From contig NZ_JAGJEA010000002.1 in NCBI RefSeq assembly GCF_018100805.1, positions 62,001 through 126,000 of the forward strand: a stretch of 64,000 bases of DNA. Reading direction: 5' to 3'. The position numbers and the translations under genes were made by a program. The DNA is from Aquimarina sp. MMG016 (lineage in GTDB: Bacteria; Bacteroidota; Bacteroidia; Flavobacteriales; Flavobacteriaceae). Within the stretch, counting starts at the first letter, position 1; each line of letters opens with the position of its first letter. Shown here piece by piece: positions 19,201-28,800 of the stretch. The notes under the pieces are model-generated. The model did not search any database, was not told where the DNA came from, and worked only from the letters and a program-made list of their open reading frames with translations.

Positions 19201-22051
19201 AACTAATAGCACTATAGAAGGATTGACTTTAGAGCGTAATAGGATTATACTTAAACTAGAGGATATAATTAATCCTCCGGGTGGAGGTTGTGATGTATTG
19301 GAAGGAATTGCTGATGGAAGTTTTGAGAGCTGCAGCGGTATAGCAAGAACGGGTAATGATGAGGTGCAATATAATTTTGATTGTGACACTTGGACTAGCT
19401 TTAATATAGTTCGTCCAGACGCCTGGTTAACTCCGGTAAATCCTTCTAGTGATATTATTAGTGATAACCTTATCCCTTCACCTGATGGAGGTGTCTTCAT
19501 TGGCGTTCCGGCTAATAACATACCTACAAGATCTGGAAATTTTGGAGTTGAACTTCCTAATTTAGAAATAGGAAGCACATATAAAGTTACATTTTATCAG
19601 GCTGTAGGTAGAAAATATTTAGATACTGAAGTCATCAATAATACTTACGGTTTATGGAAAGTGAGATTAAATTCTACAGAATCGTATAAAAAGTCAACTG
19701 CGATTAGAACAGAGGAAAATGTAAATTGGACTCAGGAGAGTATTGAGTTTGTGGCAACAGACGTATCTGGAAGATTAGAGTTTTTGGCAGATCTGGAATA
19801 TTTAGGAACTGAATATGCCCCTGTTTATTTACTTATAGACGGTATCAAAGTAATTAAAGTTGATGGAGACTGTGGAGGAGGAACCCCTGTGGTACAATCC
19901 TTCTGTGTTTCAGCAGACAACTATCCTACTATTGACGATTTATCATCTCCATTTACAGGTAACTCCATTGCTTGGTTCGAAAATGAAACAGGAGGATCAC
20001 CATTGGCTTCGGATATTGAGATTTTAGAAACAGTAACTATATGGGCAGAAGAAAATGCATCTCAACCAAGAATTGCGGTTAGAGTTGTTATAGATGAAGG
20101 GATTACGGGATATGATTTAATCGAATTAAACTATCAAGAGTTTTTAATTTCTACTAGTCCTACTATAAGTGATTTACAACCTCAGGATAATACTATTCGT
20201 TGGTTTGATGCGCGTTCCGGAGGAACGGAATTATCTCCTGGATTAGCACTAGAGGATGGAAAGAAATATTATGGACAGAAAGTAGATGGTGCTTGTCGAT
20301 TTGAAGTAGGAGTATTTGTAGGTGTCTATGAACCAGAAGGTGATGGATGGCAATCTTTCTGTGCTTCAGAGGATGCTACTGTTGCTGATTTGGAAGAAAG
20401 ATATACCATATCAGACAATCATGAATTGGTATGGTATAAAGAAGAAACGGGTGGTGCCACCTATTCTTTGGATGAAGGATTGGTTGATAATGGAGTATAT
20501 TACTTAACTCAAAAAGATGTTTTAGGTAATGAAAGCGCAAGAAAGCGTATTGTTGTCTCCATTTTTGACGTTCCGGCACCATATGTAGCGGATAGAATTC
20601 AAACATTTTATACTAATGAGCCTGTTTATGTTTCAGACTTAGTAGCAATTGGTAGTAACATTGTATGGTATGATGCTGCTTTTGAAGGAACAGCATACAG
20701 CCCATCAGAACAACTAATTGATGGCGTTACCTATTATGCAGCGCAAGCAGAAACTGGTTGTTCGCCAGGTGATATTGGGTGTTGTTCAAGTACTCAGCGT
20801 GAAGAGGTTATCGTTAGGATTACAGATGAATTACCTCCGTCATTAGTGGGATGTATACGTTTTCGCCCTCAGCCTGGAGCAAGATATGTGATTAGTGCAT
20901 GGGTTCGTGAAGATGGTTTACAAGCTATTAATCCTATGACTAGAAACTTCAGTGAAGTTAGTGATGTATTCGTAGACTTACTTAATCATATTCTAAAAGA
21001 TAAAGTATTAGCATCATTACCAGAAGAAAGACATATTCCTGAAGTTTATATTCCTAAGGCTGATACAAGAGAGTTTGATGTATTGGTACCATTTTTAGCT
21101 AATACAGAAGATAAAAACTTAACCATTTATAACTTTGAATATATAAAGGAGAAACAAGATGGTAACGGTGCTGATAAAACGATAGGATTTAGTTTTGCTT
21201 TGTCTCCAGAATCAAATGCAACCAGATTTGAGTACAGAACCCCAAAAGTGAAGTTAGATTTTCCAAGTGACTATAACAGTTATGATGGTGATGCTTCATA
21301 TAGGTATCCTCTACTAGGAAATCCAGAATTAAAACTAAGTTTCAAAACAGCTAACATATGTGGTAGTAAACTTTGTATCACTTCTTCTTTTGAAATTTCG
21401 GGACAAACTGTAGAGACAGTAACAGAGCAAGCAGTAGACCGCCTTCCTTTTGGACAGATTGTATATTTTGATATCGAAAGGAGAGTAGATGTAAATATTT
21501 CTTACAATAATCAGAATTTGAGTAATGATAGTAACTCAGCTTCATTGCTTAATGATCAAATTACTATGTACGACTATGTTTCTGATCCTACGTATCAAGT
21601 AATGGATTATGCAAATTCTCTACTTAAGTTGAGATATAGAAATAGTGATGGTGTCGATATTCCTTTGGAAACTCGTAAAGTAGAATTCAGACCTAAAGGA
21701 GCTATCATTGATGGATGGCAACGAGTTTCGGCTGACTTTACAATTCCATTAGAAGCTACGAATATGGTTATCTCTTTAGAAAGCAATCTTCAGAATGATG
21801 CTTCAGCCTTATTGAATGTATATTTTGATGATATACGTATGCACCCATTTGATGGTAATATGAAAACCTTTGTATACGATCCAATTACACAAAGGTTGCA
21901 ATCAGAGCTAGATGAAAATAACTATGCGACTTTCTATGAATATGATCAGGAAGGCGGTCTGATACGTGTTAAAAAAGAAACCGAACGAGGAGTCTTTACA
22001 ATTCAGGAAACACGTTCTGGTAATTCTAAACTTAATAACGCACAGGAATAA
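7259..22051 (+). CDS. giant modular LRR/Ig-like protein with RHS-type tail
   Basis: This 4930-aa exported protein (signal peptide ending near SAQVS) consists of ten repeated modules. Each has an LRR N-terminal cap (pattern VSxxERQALIDLYNxT, then VCDWxGVxV), a run of 24-residue plant-subtype LRRs (LxxLxxLxLxxNxLtGxIPxxLG), a linker containing NNFVFSDFE and PQAKVD, and an Ig-like domain (YQWFKDGVAI, DAGVYHF, LTLERNPITL). Module 1 lacks the leading Cys; modules 2-10 begin at Cys residues 424, 931, 1390, 1851, 2261, 2677, 3018, 3246 and 3634. More than 80 LRRs are visible; module 2 has 13, module 8 only about two. After residue 4009 come a galactose-binding-like segment, several Ig-like CHU_C-type repeats and a beta region. 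The last 60 residues (FVYDPITQRL, NNYATFYEYD) are an RHS/YD tail. It ends 8 nt before the next gene. The probable role is the binding or adhesive arm of the RHS system (inference). Confidence 0.8.
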   Translation: MRNLTYIKSKLTRYTCLVLFTVFSTLTISAQVSPQERQALIDLYNATNGDNWSNNRVGDRPWEINDPNSPVSDWHGVGVTNDQVISVSLMGNNLVGSIPRSIKDLIHLTSLRLDTNKLTGNIPAELGQLTKLETLHLFRNELTGNIPIQLGQLLSLNTLSLNNNQLTGQIPTELGNLINLRFLALHVNELIGTIPSQFGQLSNLETLGLNNNNLTGNIPRELGNLEKLVYLVVNNNQLTGEIPTELSSLVNLKELHLENNKFTGTIPQGFDGLISLEKFYLVGNNLNGKIPDLTNLPNLSTFWIQNNQFVFSDFESEFNNYKLKLGNRFFYTPQAKIDVEETRTVAEGESIVLLGSIAIGPNDTVQWYKDGVPIPDVPGKLVLGNITEADAGVYYFTITNSIVTGLTLQRNNIILNVTPAVDTCGVSASEKQALIDLFNSTNGPNWANPWDLNTPVCDWAGVTVENGKVVKLYLFGGGVAGPLPNSIGDLVNLTSLTITRSYGLTGTIPSTIGNLTNLTSLDLGGNLLTGDVPASLGNLTSLTYLNLAINKLDGAIPTELGNLVGLTQLGLTRNALTGTIPASISNLVNLTSLNLSLNQLTGPIPPELGTMTNLTSLSLERNLITGSIPTEIGSMTNLTGLNLFQNQLTGAIPPELGNLQNLISLSLERNLLTGPIPGELGNLSNLESLYLGSNQLTDIAPELGNLTKLKTLVLYINQITSSIPKELGNLINLETFTVERNAITGTIPIELGNLTKLKSLTLTRNQLTGSIPEGIGQLPNLQSLGVAYNNISGKVPSGLANLTSSGILTGLGLERNNFVFNDFESEYTTYNTGLTTFNYLLQGKVDQTETLSVAENGSITLTSTALTSTNNSYQWFKDGVAIPGATSKDLVITNAATTDAGVYHFIATNSVVTDLTLERNPITLTVTPDLCGVSAAEKQALIDLYNSTDGANWRVNTNWLTDAPVCDWAGVGVENGKVVRLYFLDNALNGELPASIGDLVNLTSIVIARHGRLTGSIPNTIGNWTNIKAIDLNSNKLSGEIPTELGTLSGLESINLGRNSLTGVIPSSLGDLSNLTGMTLESNRLSGSIPVSLANLSKLTGLSLFENALTGEIPSELGNLVNLEGLNLARNGLSGSIPASLGSLTKLQRLFLNANQLTGSIPSELGNLSQLTYLNMFRNGLSGSIPDSLGQLANLTFLSIEENRVTGEIPSTFGNLSNLVTLYLSTNQLSGSIPSSLGDLPQLATLGLARNKLSGIIPNGFAISATNDVFNSFGFSTNNFVFSDFESDFIVLKNNLTGFSYLEQGRVDEVETLSVVPGGSITLTSTALTSPNNNYQWFKNGVAIAGATSKDLIISNATDADAGTYYFTATNSVITDLTLQRNTITLTVDCGVSASEKQALVDLYNSTNGPNWTRNTNWLTDAPVCDWQGVVVTNGKVTGLSLALNGVAGPLPNTFSDLIHLETVTFERNGLTGTIPPSIGTMTALKFFHVGSNQLTGEIPPSLGNLTNLYALSLYSNGLTGSIPSELGNLVNLEFLNLFSNRLTGTVPASLGSLPKLKTLMLYINSLEGPLPAELGNLSTLENLHFERNKITGPIPASFGNLTSLKELNLGNNSLSGTIPSELGNLSNLIGLRLFWNRLEGEIPLELSNIPNLEVISLSRNTLSGSLPSSIGTISSLKILDVRTNNLSGEILESIGQLPNLTYLGLAQNNFSGSIPSGLAVLASSDILNNLTFSTNNFVFSDFEAEFQIYKDNITTLVYSPQAKVDQAETLSVTENGTITLTSTALTSVNNSYQWFKDGVAITGATNKDLVIANATTTDAGVYHFTATNSVVTDLTLERNPITLTVTPDLCGVSAAERQALIDLFNSTDGLNWTNNTNWLTDAPVCDWFGVTVVDGKVTELALFNNNLSGTLTDSIGDIIHLEILFLNGNPNLGGTIPRTIGNLTLLQRFQITGDNFSGTIPTEIGQLTSLSILYLGNNNLSGEIPESIGNLTNLRELFLDQNNLEGSIPNSFGAQMINLNTVYLYNNNLSGALPVGLTQVPNLSVLRMQRNQISSIPPEIGNMKKLTQLFISDNLLAGTIPNEIGGLQSLQVIYLDNNNLEGKVPEAFGNITSLRILGLGNNNLEGKIPVQISQIPSLVSLSIWDNNFVFSDFEDEHNVYTTYDLYRYSPQAKVDQTETLSVTENGTITLTSTALTSVNNSYQWFKDGVAIPGATSKDFVIANASTTDAGVYHFTATNSVVTDLTLERNPITLTVTEPICQVSAAEKQALWDLYLATNGQNWTNTQANNKPWDLNIPVCDWLGVTVVSNRVTKLQIGGNNLIGTLPASIGDLIHLTAMTINGNPGLIGSIPNEIGNLVNLEGLLLYRNALSGSIPLTIGSLSELTFLGLFQNNLTGSIPKEIGNLSKLHTLYAERNQLSGSIPPELGSLNSLINLHLFTNQLTGDIPSELGQLSVLSNFNLSDNKLSGSIPVELANMTSLGSLNLSTNELSGTIPAELSGLSNLKVLALSNNNFTGSIPQELSTLLNLESLYLANNEFEGSIPPEFINFVNFKILEIQDNKFIFSNFEAEFNAYQAKLGTKFKYAPQAKVDQTETLSVIENGTITLTSTALTSTNNSYQWFKDGVAIPSATSKDLVIADVAATDAGVYHFITTNSVVTGLTLERNPITLTITPDTCGVSASERQALWDLYVSTNGQNWTNTQANNQPWDLSISVCDWYGVTVVNGEVIGLNLENNALLGTILASISNVLHLTSLDLGENNITGQIPSSMGALLELTSLSLDNNNLSGLIPPALGSLSNLTLMDLSNNNLQGPIPIAFCNLSNATILDLSNNQLSGSIPKELGILTKLVRLDLRNNSFSGTIPSQLTALSNLEFLGLSNNQLSGFIPFTVSEFSRLEEFVLENNNFIFSNFESRHPGYVQNLNVAYQYSPQAKTDVVETKTVTTNGSITLTTVLSSENNSYQWFKDGTAITGATSRTYVIQNATLADAGVYHFTATNSVIAGLTLERHPITLTVEETCNVAATERQALIDLYNATGGANWTNNQANNQPWLINDPASKVCDWFGVFVQDGRVTQLNLRQNSLNGTLPDIFTSLPSLLRVNFDGNQLSGMAPASLNIPQDMDVLLINNNEYIFSDLEAEFANYQSKFTGVFSYEPQAKVDTEATQAIAFGGTITLTSTQLTSVNNQYQWYKNGLPIVGATNKDLVITNATQDDAGMYFFEATNTVVTGLTLVRNPISVEVRAEGDTCGVSDAEKQVLIDLYNSTDGPNWKNNTNWLTDTPVCDWYGINVIGEKLVAIDLFSNNLKGFIPNSIKNLIDLSTLGLHANSLEGDIPASIGELKNLRYLYLHFNNLSGNIPSSLQGLSNILKLNLSNNTLTGGIPKEIGSLPYLNELALNDNQLDGEIPLEIGSLENLQYLYVYNNLLTGTIPSEIGQLERLIRFNVFNNQLTGQIPVDLKNLLSLKQLGLSKNKLSGNIPSELSEISSLELIAVDDNLLSGDIPLEFLGMPNLLQLRFFNNEFVFSNIEVEFNNYQTKLGNNFKYSPQSNVDETETKTIISGQSITLTSTALTSPNNNYQWYKNGVAITGATNKDYIIENASSTDAGEYIFRATNSIVTGLTLERNPITLEVLPAGACKVSDADRQVLIDFYQTTNGDNWANTTNVNQPWLINNPESKVCNWYGVTVSADYKIESIRLPNNNLRGEIPASLEVLDDLKILDLAQNNMIGEIPVSLGNMPNLQTLNLRENVLVGAIPEAIGNLTSLQTLDLGLNRFSSVIPTTIGGLQNLKYLDLSVNKLEGTIPDGLYTIAPLQTIKLQENNLRGGVSDAIGNLSQLEVFWLSQNNFSGSIPASIATIPGLYSVHLDFNSFGGDLPLLIPNFAVANTDVQINNNRFVFSDFEPEHPGYRDNLTNYTYIPQARVDRTETIIVELGGTARLFTDDLTSTNNTYRWFKDGEFLIETTLREIPINNITEADLGTYYFTATNSTIEGLTLERNRIILKLEDIINPPGGGCDVLEGIADGSFESCSGIARTGNDEVQYNFDCDTWTSFNIVRPDAWLTPVNPSSDIISDNLIPSPDGGVFIGVPANNIPTRSGNFGVELPNLEIGSTYKVTFYQAVGRKYLDTEVINNTYGLWKVRLNSTESYKKSTAIRTEENVNWTQESIEFVATDVSGRLEFLADLEYLGTEYAPVYLLIDGIKVIKVDGDCGGGTPVVQSFCVSADNYPTIDDLSSPFTGNSIAWFENETGGSPLASDIEILETVTIWAEENASQPRIAVRVVIDEGITGYDLIELNYQEFLISTSPTISDLQPQDNTIRWFDARSGGTELSPGLALEDGKKYYGQKVDGACRFEVGVFVGVYEPEGDGWQSFCASEDATVADLEERYTISDNHELVWYKEETGGATYSLDEGLVDNGVYYLTQKDVLGNESARKRIVVSIFDVPAPYVADRIQTFYTNEPVYVSDLVAIGSNIVWYDAAFEGTAYSPSEQLIDGVTYYAAQAETGCSPGDIGCCSSTQREEVIVRITDELPPSLVGCIRFRPQPGARYVISAWVREDGLQAINPMTRNFSEVSDVFVDLLNHILKDKVLASLPEERHIPEVYIPKADTREFDVLVPFLANTEDKNLTIYNFEYIKEKQDGNGADKTIGFSFALSPESNATRFEYRTPKVKLDFPSDYNSYDGDASYRYPLLGNPELKLSFKTANICGSKLCITSSFEISGQTVETVTEQAVDRLPFGQIVYFDIERRVDVNISYNNQNLSNDSNSASLLNDQITMYDYVSDPTYQVMDYANSLLKLRYRNSDGVDIPLETRKVEFRPKGAIIDGWQRVSADFTIPLEATNMVISLESNLQNDASALLNVYFDDIRMHPFDGNMKTFVYDPITQRLQSELDENNYATFYEYDQEGGLIRVKKETERGVFTIQETRSGNSKLNNAQE

Positions 22052-22059
22052 TAATAAAG

Positions 22060-22785
22060 ATGAAAAAGTTAAAATATATAATGCTATTACTGTGCTTTGT
22101 ATCTACAGCACAGCTTGCTCAGGCGCAAAATGAAAAAGCAAAAGATGTACTTGAAAAAGTAAAAAAATCTTATGACGATAAGAAGCAATATGAGATAGAA
22201 ACCATCTACAATATGCATAGAGGATTGACGGGTAATTCGATCACCGAATCTTATAAAGGTGAAATGGTCAGAAATGAAGATGTCACTCGATTTAGAGTCT
22301 TGAAAACTGAAATACTTCAGTTTCCTAAAGCGCAATTGAATATAGATCATAATCAAAAGAAAGTGATTTACGCAAAAACGCAGATAGGTGCCGCTTCACA
22401 ACACTCTCCTATAGATGTAAGTGTTTTTTTGAAGCTTTATTATGAAACTTCGGTAACCGAAAAGAATGGGGTTCTAATATGTGAAATGGTTTCGAATAAG
22501 CCTGTTTCTCAAAATCCATATGGTAAAGTGGTCTTACACATCAATAAGAACACTTATTTAATAGAAAAACAGGAATTGTTTTTTTCTACGCTGATTCCAT
22601 TTGTAGATGAAGAGAGTAACACAAAAAAGATGGATTATGGGCGTTTAGTTATTCTTTTACAATTAAAAGATCTGCAAAATAATTCTAAACCAGCTCTAAG
22701 TGATTTTATTACAATATCACCCGATAATAATATCTCATTAACCGAACAGTATAAAGGCTATACATTAATCAATCAAGCCAATTAA
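22060..22785 (+). CDS. LolA-like periplasmic protein
   Basis: This 241-aa protein has a clear signal peptide ([23 protein letters not shown]). Its mature part alternates short beta strands and resembles the open-barrel LolA/LolB or outer-membrane lipoprotein-sorting fold: an N-terminal helix ([19 protein letters not shown]), a strand [10 protein letters not shown], and [19 protein letters not shown]. LolA-fold proteins bind lipid or acyl chains in the periplasm, but the match here is one of overall pattern. It sits 8 nt after the LRR giant and 16 nt before the RHS gene, so it is almost certainly translated from the same message. A chaperone for envelope transit of the giant proteins is plausible (inference). 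No lipobox is present. Confidence 0.55.
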   Translation: MKKLKYIMLLLCFVSTAQLAQAQNEKAKDVLEKVKKSYDDKKQYEIETIYNMHRGLTGNSITESYKGEMVRNEDVTRFRVLKTEILQFPKAQLNIDHNQKKVIYAKTQIGAASQHSPIDVSVFLKLYYETSVTEKNGVLICEMVSNKPVSQNPYGKVVLHINKNTYLIEKQELFFSTLIPFVDEESNTKKMDYGRLVILLQLKDLQNNSKPALSDFITISPDNNISLTEQYKGYTLINQAN

Positions 22786-22801
22786 AAAAATAAGTGTATT
22801 T

Positions 22802-25800
22802 ATGAAAAATATTTCCAAATATCTAAAGCTTATTATTTTATTTTTTGTTGTAACCATAGGTTATGGCCAAAATAAGGTATCTTATAATTCATCAGAGATT
22901 AATGGTGTACTTACCTCCGGGACTCCAATAGAGTTTAATCCGGATCTTACTACTATTAGTAGTGCTGCAATAGTGTCCTCGGCAACAAATATTGTTTTAC
23001 GAGTAGATACGAACGAAGCGCCATTTAATTGGTACAGGTATTCTTTACAGTTATCCGTAACCCCTCGATTATTGAATGGAGATTTTGATAGCGCTAATAC
23101 ATATACTGTAAAATTAGCTGTAGAGCATAATATGTTATTAGGAGCTGGTAATGGAGGAATTGATGTAATAAAGCATGTTTTGAAGGATCGTTATGGAGCC
23201 CGAGTAATCATTGATGAAGGAAGATATGAGAATCTGGAAACTGGTTCAGGTGCAGATGTTAATGGATATATTCCTGAGAACATTTTATTGGATATGGAGT
23301 TGGTTAGTGAATATTATGCATCTCTTTCGGAAGCAGCACCCGGTATAACTGGAACTTACGACGCTTCTCATAATGAATTATCGGTAGGTTGGGCTGATAT
23401 TTCCGGTGCTGACCATTATCAAGTAGAATGGACTTGGGTAGATAGCTATGGAGATACCTTTGCAACGGCAGAAACCGCTAATAATATTGCTTTTAGTAGC
23501 CGTGATTTTGAATTAAATAGTACCCGTATACAAACAACTAATACGAACTATAATATTCCTTTGATTTACGGTAAGGGTTATGTGATTTATAGAGTAAGAG
23601 CTGTTGGGCGTTACAGTGAAAATACATCTAAATATAAGTATGGTCAATGGAGTAGTGGTCTTAGCAACGAAACTACAATAGCCAACTGGCCTGATAAATA
23701 TCAGGTTAATGGAGATCATGAACAAGATAAAAACTGGCAATTTCAAGCCAGTTATGCAGAAGAAGGCAAGAAGAAAGAAGTTGTAAGTTATTTTGATGGT
23801 ACGCTTCGTAACCGTCAGACGGTTACAAAGATCAACTCTGATGACAATGTAATCGTTGGAGAGGTGATTTATGATGCTCAAGGTCGTCCTGCAGTTGAGG
23901 TGCTACCGGTTCCCACAACAGGAAAACAAATTGGATATAATAGAGATTTTAATCAAAGTACAATACAACCCGGAACACCTTATGATTATCAGGATTTTGA
24001 TTTAAATGATCAAAATGTCTTGGATGAGTCGACTACTGTCAAGGCAATGGCCGAGACTAATGGAGCCAGTAAATATTACTCAGAGTCCAATGATATTAAT
24101 GATGAGTTTAGAGCTAGAATTCCAAATGCCGAGGGTCATCCTTTTTCTCAGATAGAATATATGCCGGATAATACAGGACGTATTCGCAGAAAGAGTGGTG
24201 TAGGAGTCACTCATCAGCTTGGTAGTGGCCAAGAGATGGAGTATTACTATGGTACGCCAGAGCAAAAAGAGTTAAACCGATTATTCGGATATAGTGTTGG
24301 TAACAAAGCACACTATAAGAAAAATTTGGTGATTGATCCTAACGGACAAGCCAGTATAAGTTATATCGATCCTCAAGGAAGAACCATTGCTACGGCATTA
24401 TCTGGATATACACCACCAAACTTAGATGGACTTACGGATGAGGCCGATGAGAGTGGACTACATAAAGAACTAAATGTTGATTTGTTAGGAAAGTTATCAA
24501 GAGAAGCTAAAGATACTAATCAAGACAATAATATTAAGACCGCTACACAATCTCTTGGAGCGCTAGAGGATGCCTTAGAATATGCAGGCACCAAAGTTTC
24601 TCCGTTTGAAGAGAACCGTACTTTTAATTATACATTGAACAATGATCCTTATTTTATTTATGCTTGCGATACGGTAAATAATACAGTACAATATCCTTTG
24701 GTATATGATTTGGCAATTGATGTATTGGATATGGACGCCAATTCTTTGATTGCAGGTCCTATAGAAAACACAATTGATCTAGGTCAATCAGGAGGGGAGT
24801 TTATTTTACCAGAGTTTGTTGCTTCTGTAAAACGAGGAAGTTATAGTGTCACCAAAAGCCTGGTAATTAATAAAGACTCATTAGAGTTATATGCGGATCA
24901 GTACGTGTTAAGGCTGCAGGACCCCAATGATGCTTGTTATATTAGCCCTGAAGAAGTATCGGATTTACCAGTATTAAGCTTTGAAGGATGTTTTATTAGC
25001 TGTGAAGAATGTGAGGAAGCTTTAATAAATGATTATGGAGGTAGAAGCGCATATGTAACTACCCAGATCGAGAATTATGATTTTTCTGATCTGGACTATC
25101 TTTCTGATACAGAATTGGCAGAAGAAAAACAAAGGTTAGAAGAAGTATTTGGATTACAATGGGATGCTTTGGTAAGAGCATGTAATGCACCTTGTGCTGA
25201 CGGTACAATAGATGTTCCTGCAAATCCTACAGATGAGCAAATCGATGATATTGTAGCAAATTCTTTAAGTTGCAATATTGCAGAATCAGCTTTGCTTAAT
25301 GATATGAAGCCATTAGGTCAATACGGAGCATTTACTGCTAATGTGTATAATAACCAAGATACGTCTAATGCTCAATCTACTTCAACTAATGATACTACGT
25401 TAAGCATATATAGCCAAGCTAATGAGTTATATAGCACAAAAGTTGCGGATACATTTAACAGCTGGCGTAATCCACGTCATTTTAGATATGACTTAGTTGC
25501 ACCAAGTACTACTTCTCCATATATAGATGGACATTATTATAACGAAGATGGTACTATTAGTTATGTGAAGGTAAAACAAACCATTACTTTCACCACTGAC
25601 GAAAATGGAGAAGAGCAAGAAGAGAGAACCTATGAACCAACTCTTTTAGAAGATATAGAGATCATAGAAATCGCCAATGATCCCGAATTTGTATATGTAG
25701 AACCACAACATTTAGCTGATGTTGTTGATTTTCTATCAGATGATATTTGGCAGGATAATTGGGCAGAATCCTTATTGGTATATCACCCTGAGTATTGTTA

Positions 25801-28800
25801 CTTAGAGTATAGCCAATCTGTTTGTGCACAGATATCATCGGTAAATGGTGCAACGATGAACTCTGATGGCTATGAAGTGTATTTGCAATCCATAAAAACC
25901 TATAACGAAGCCAAGCGTAAAGGTTTGTTAAGTGGTACTACCATTGGTGATCAGGATCCATACTTTAGAAATTCATTTTCAGGTTTTGAGAATAGTAGTG
26001 TTCAAGGTATTCGTAGAGATATGATCATTGAGTCTCTAAATACAAATTACAATGGTAGTGGTAGAAATTTGTTAGAGTTTTCGTATGCAACGATGGTTTG
26101 CGGAAGTATAAACAATTGTGATGAGCCTTTTAACGGAACAACTACAGTTGAAAGTAATTTAACCACAGAAGAAGAACAAGATCAATTCTGGAATACGTAT
26201 AAGGCAAATTACTTTACAGCCAAGCAGGTAATCCAATCTTTATTCGCTAATATTTATGCAGAGAATAATGGTTGCTATAATGGATGTATTGGTCCAGAAG
26301 AACCACCAACAACTTTGCTTACCGTAATCTCAGATTATAGTGAAAGTATTAAAAGTAGGGTAAATGGACTGATTAGTAATAAAGAAGATATTTGTAATGA
26401 TCCTAATGCTTCTTTATATGATGATAAAGAGAAGCGTTTTAAGCCATCGGACAATTTATACAATTCTGGGGATAGTGACCAGGACATTCTAGAGGATTTA
26501 CAAGAGTTGACTAATTATGAGTATTATGTGCAAACTGGAGTATGTCCTATGGGAAGAGACTTGGAGTTGTTTTTAACGTATTACTTTAAGGATTACCCTA
26601 GTGGAGGATTTACCACCACACAAGAGTTTAAAGGAAACTATTTAACTCCAGCATTATTTAAAGATTTAGGAGGAAATCATCCTACGGAAGATGCAGTTCA
26701 GATTGGAGCAGCGATAAATGGAAACACTTTGGAAATTAAATTTAATCAAGCAGGATTTGAGGTAGGTTTTCAGCCAATAATAGTTAGAAGTACAGATGTC
26801 AATTATAATTGGAGTTCATATGGAGAAGGAAACTGGGTGATTACAAGGCTTAAAAATATTTATGCAACCAATACAGAGGAAGATGAAATATTTGAATATG
26901 CAGTAATAGCAGAGGTAAGAACGAATAGTACTGATGATGACTATAAGGAGATTATCTTAAACGGTACTACCCAAGCCCGAATCTCTAATTGTAGTATTAC
27001 AGAGGCCAATGGTATCGGAGAATATTTACCTAGTGGAGGGAACTCAAATAGTTCGACAGGATGTAATAAAGAAAGTCGTTTTGCCCAAGCTTTAGCACGA
27101 TTATTAAATAGACTGCAGGCAAATAATCAATTAGATTATACAGATCTTACTAATATACCTGAGTATAAAGACAGCTATTTATCTTCATTTTTTGGGGCAG
27201 AAGGAGCTACATGGTCAAATGAAGGAGGAGGAGTGTATCAAATCAATTCCGGAGGAGGTGGAGGCATAGAGTTCTTAGCATCTTCAATTAGTAAAAACTT
27301 TGGTTTTAATGAAACTTTAATGACCTTAGAGTTAGAAGAATCTCTAGACCCTGATGATATTTTATTTGTTACTGGAGTAGGTTTTAGCTATGCATATACC
27401 AGCACAGGATTAATAACACATCAGAACATCAGAATAACATACATAGATACTCAATTAGATAAAAAAATAATTAAGGGTAAAATATATGAGTCTTGTTTCT
27501 TTAGTGGAGAATCAATAGTTGCATCGGGGAAAATCAATAGTAAAGCGCAACTGAATGCAAATTTTGAGGGAGGAAGTTTTAATGATTGCAGGTTACTTAA
27601 TTTCTTATGTTGTGGTGATATTAATGATCAGGTGGGGTCTGAAGAACCTATTCAGTGTGATATTAAAGAGGTTGAATGTATAGATTATCAACAATTAGAG
27701 GAGTCATTAGAAAATAATCTATTCCAGATTACAAATTATGTGCTAAGAAGTTCATATGCATTAGGAACCGAAAAATATTTATTACCTGAGTATTTAAGAA
27801 ATGATCTCATCAATGATCTTAATCTTGAGGGGAGGTTAATTCGAGAAATAGAAGCTATTAATGCAAGTACAAGTTCTAACATTCCTACAAATGTGGATAT
27901 GTCAAAACTTTATCTGAATCTAAATAGAAATACTTCAAATGATATTATATATAGCCTCCTTTTCCCAATTGGACTTGAGGAAAATAATGAGTTTGTTGGT
28001 TTTAGAATCACGTACTCATTAAAGGAAAACTGGGAGGATATACAGCGAATAGAATGTCTTGATAAAGAGTTTACTCAAGGTACGGATGGTAGTTTTATCT
28101 CTATAGCTTATGAATTACGAGATGGAACAGTAGTTAGACCTATAGAACGAAGAGGCGGGTTATTCAATTTTGTCACAATTGATAGTAGCAATAATGCAAC
28201 AGAGCTTTTCTTAGACTGTTCTTTCTATGAAGAGCCTCCTGCAGTTGAATGTAGTTTTGCTGAAGGATATTCCACAAAATTTGCGGAAGAAATGACAGTG
28301 TTACTAAATAAAATGATAACAGATGGAAAAGCCCTAGGAGATAATTTTGGACAACTAATCTCCTTAGGAAACTATCCTGAGTATACTGGTTTTTTACAGT
28401 CCTTTTTTACAGATAATACTGCATATCACTGCACTAAAAACCCAATTTTCTGTAATAATGAAGCAATAGATTTTAATAATACTGATCATGTTCAGTTTTC
28501 TTTTTATGATAATGGTAGTAGTGCAAGTTTTGTAATTAGGTTTTCTGATATTCATACTTTTGGGTTTACTACTATTGATGAGAATCTTATTAATGCGACC
28601 AGTATAGAATCTTTTACTTTACGAAATGATTATGACACAGGATTTGCACCTGACCAATTTACGTTAGCATATATCGATAATACAGGCACTAGAAAATTTA
28701 CTGTAATAAGAATTGTTCAATCTCGTTCTAATGTAGGATTTTCTGGTACTTCTGGTGCTCAGGTAGCTACAGATCTTTATTTTGATTGTGATCTAAATGA

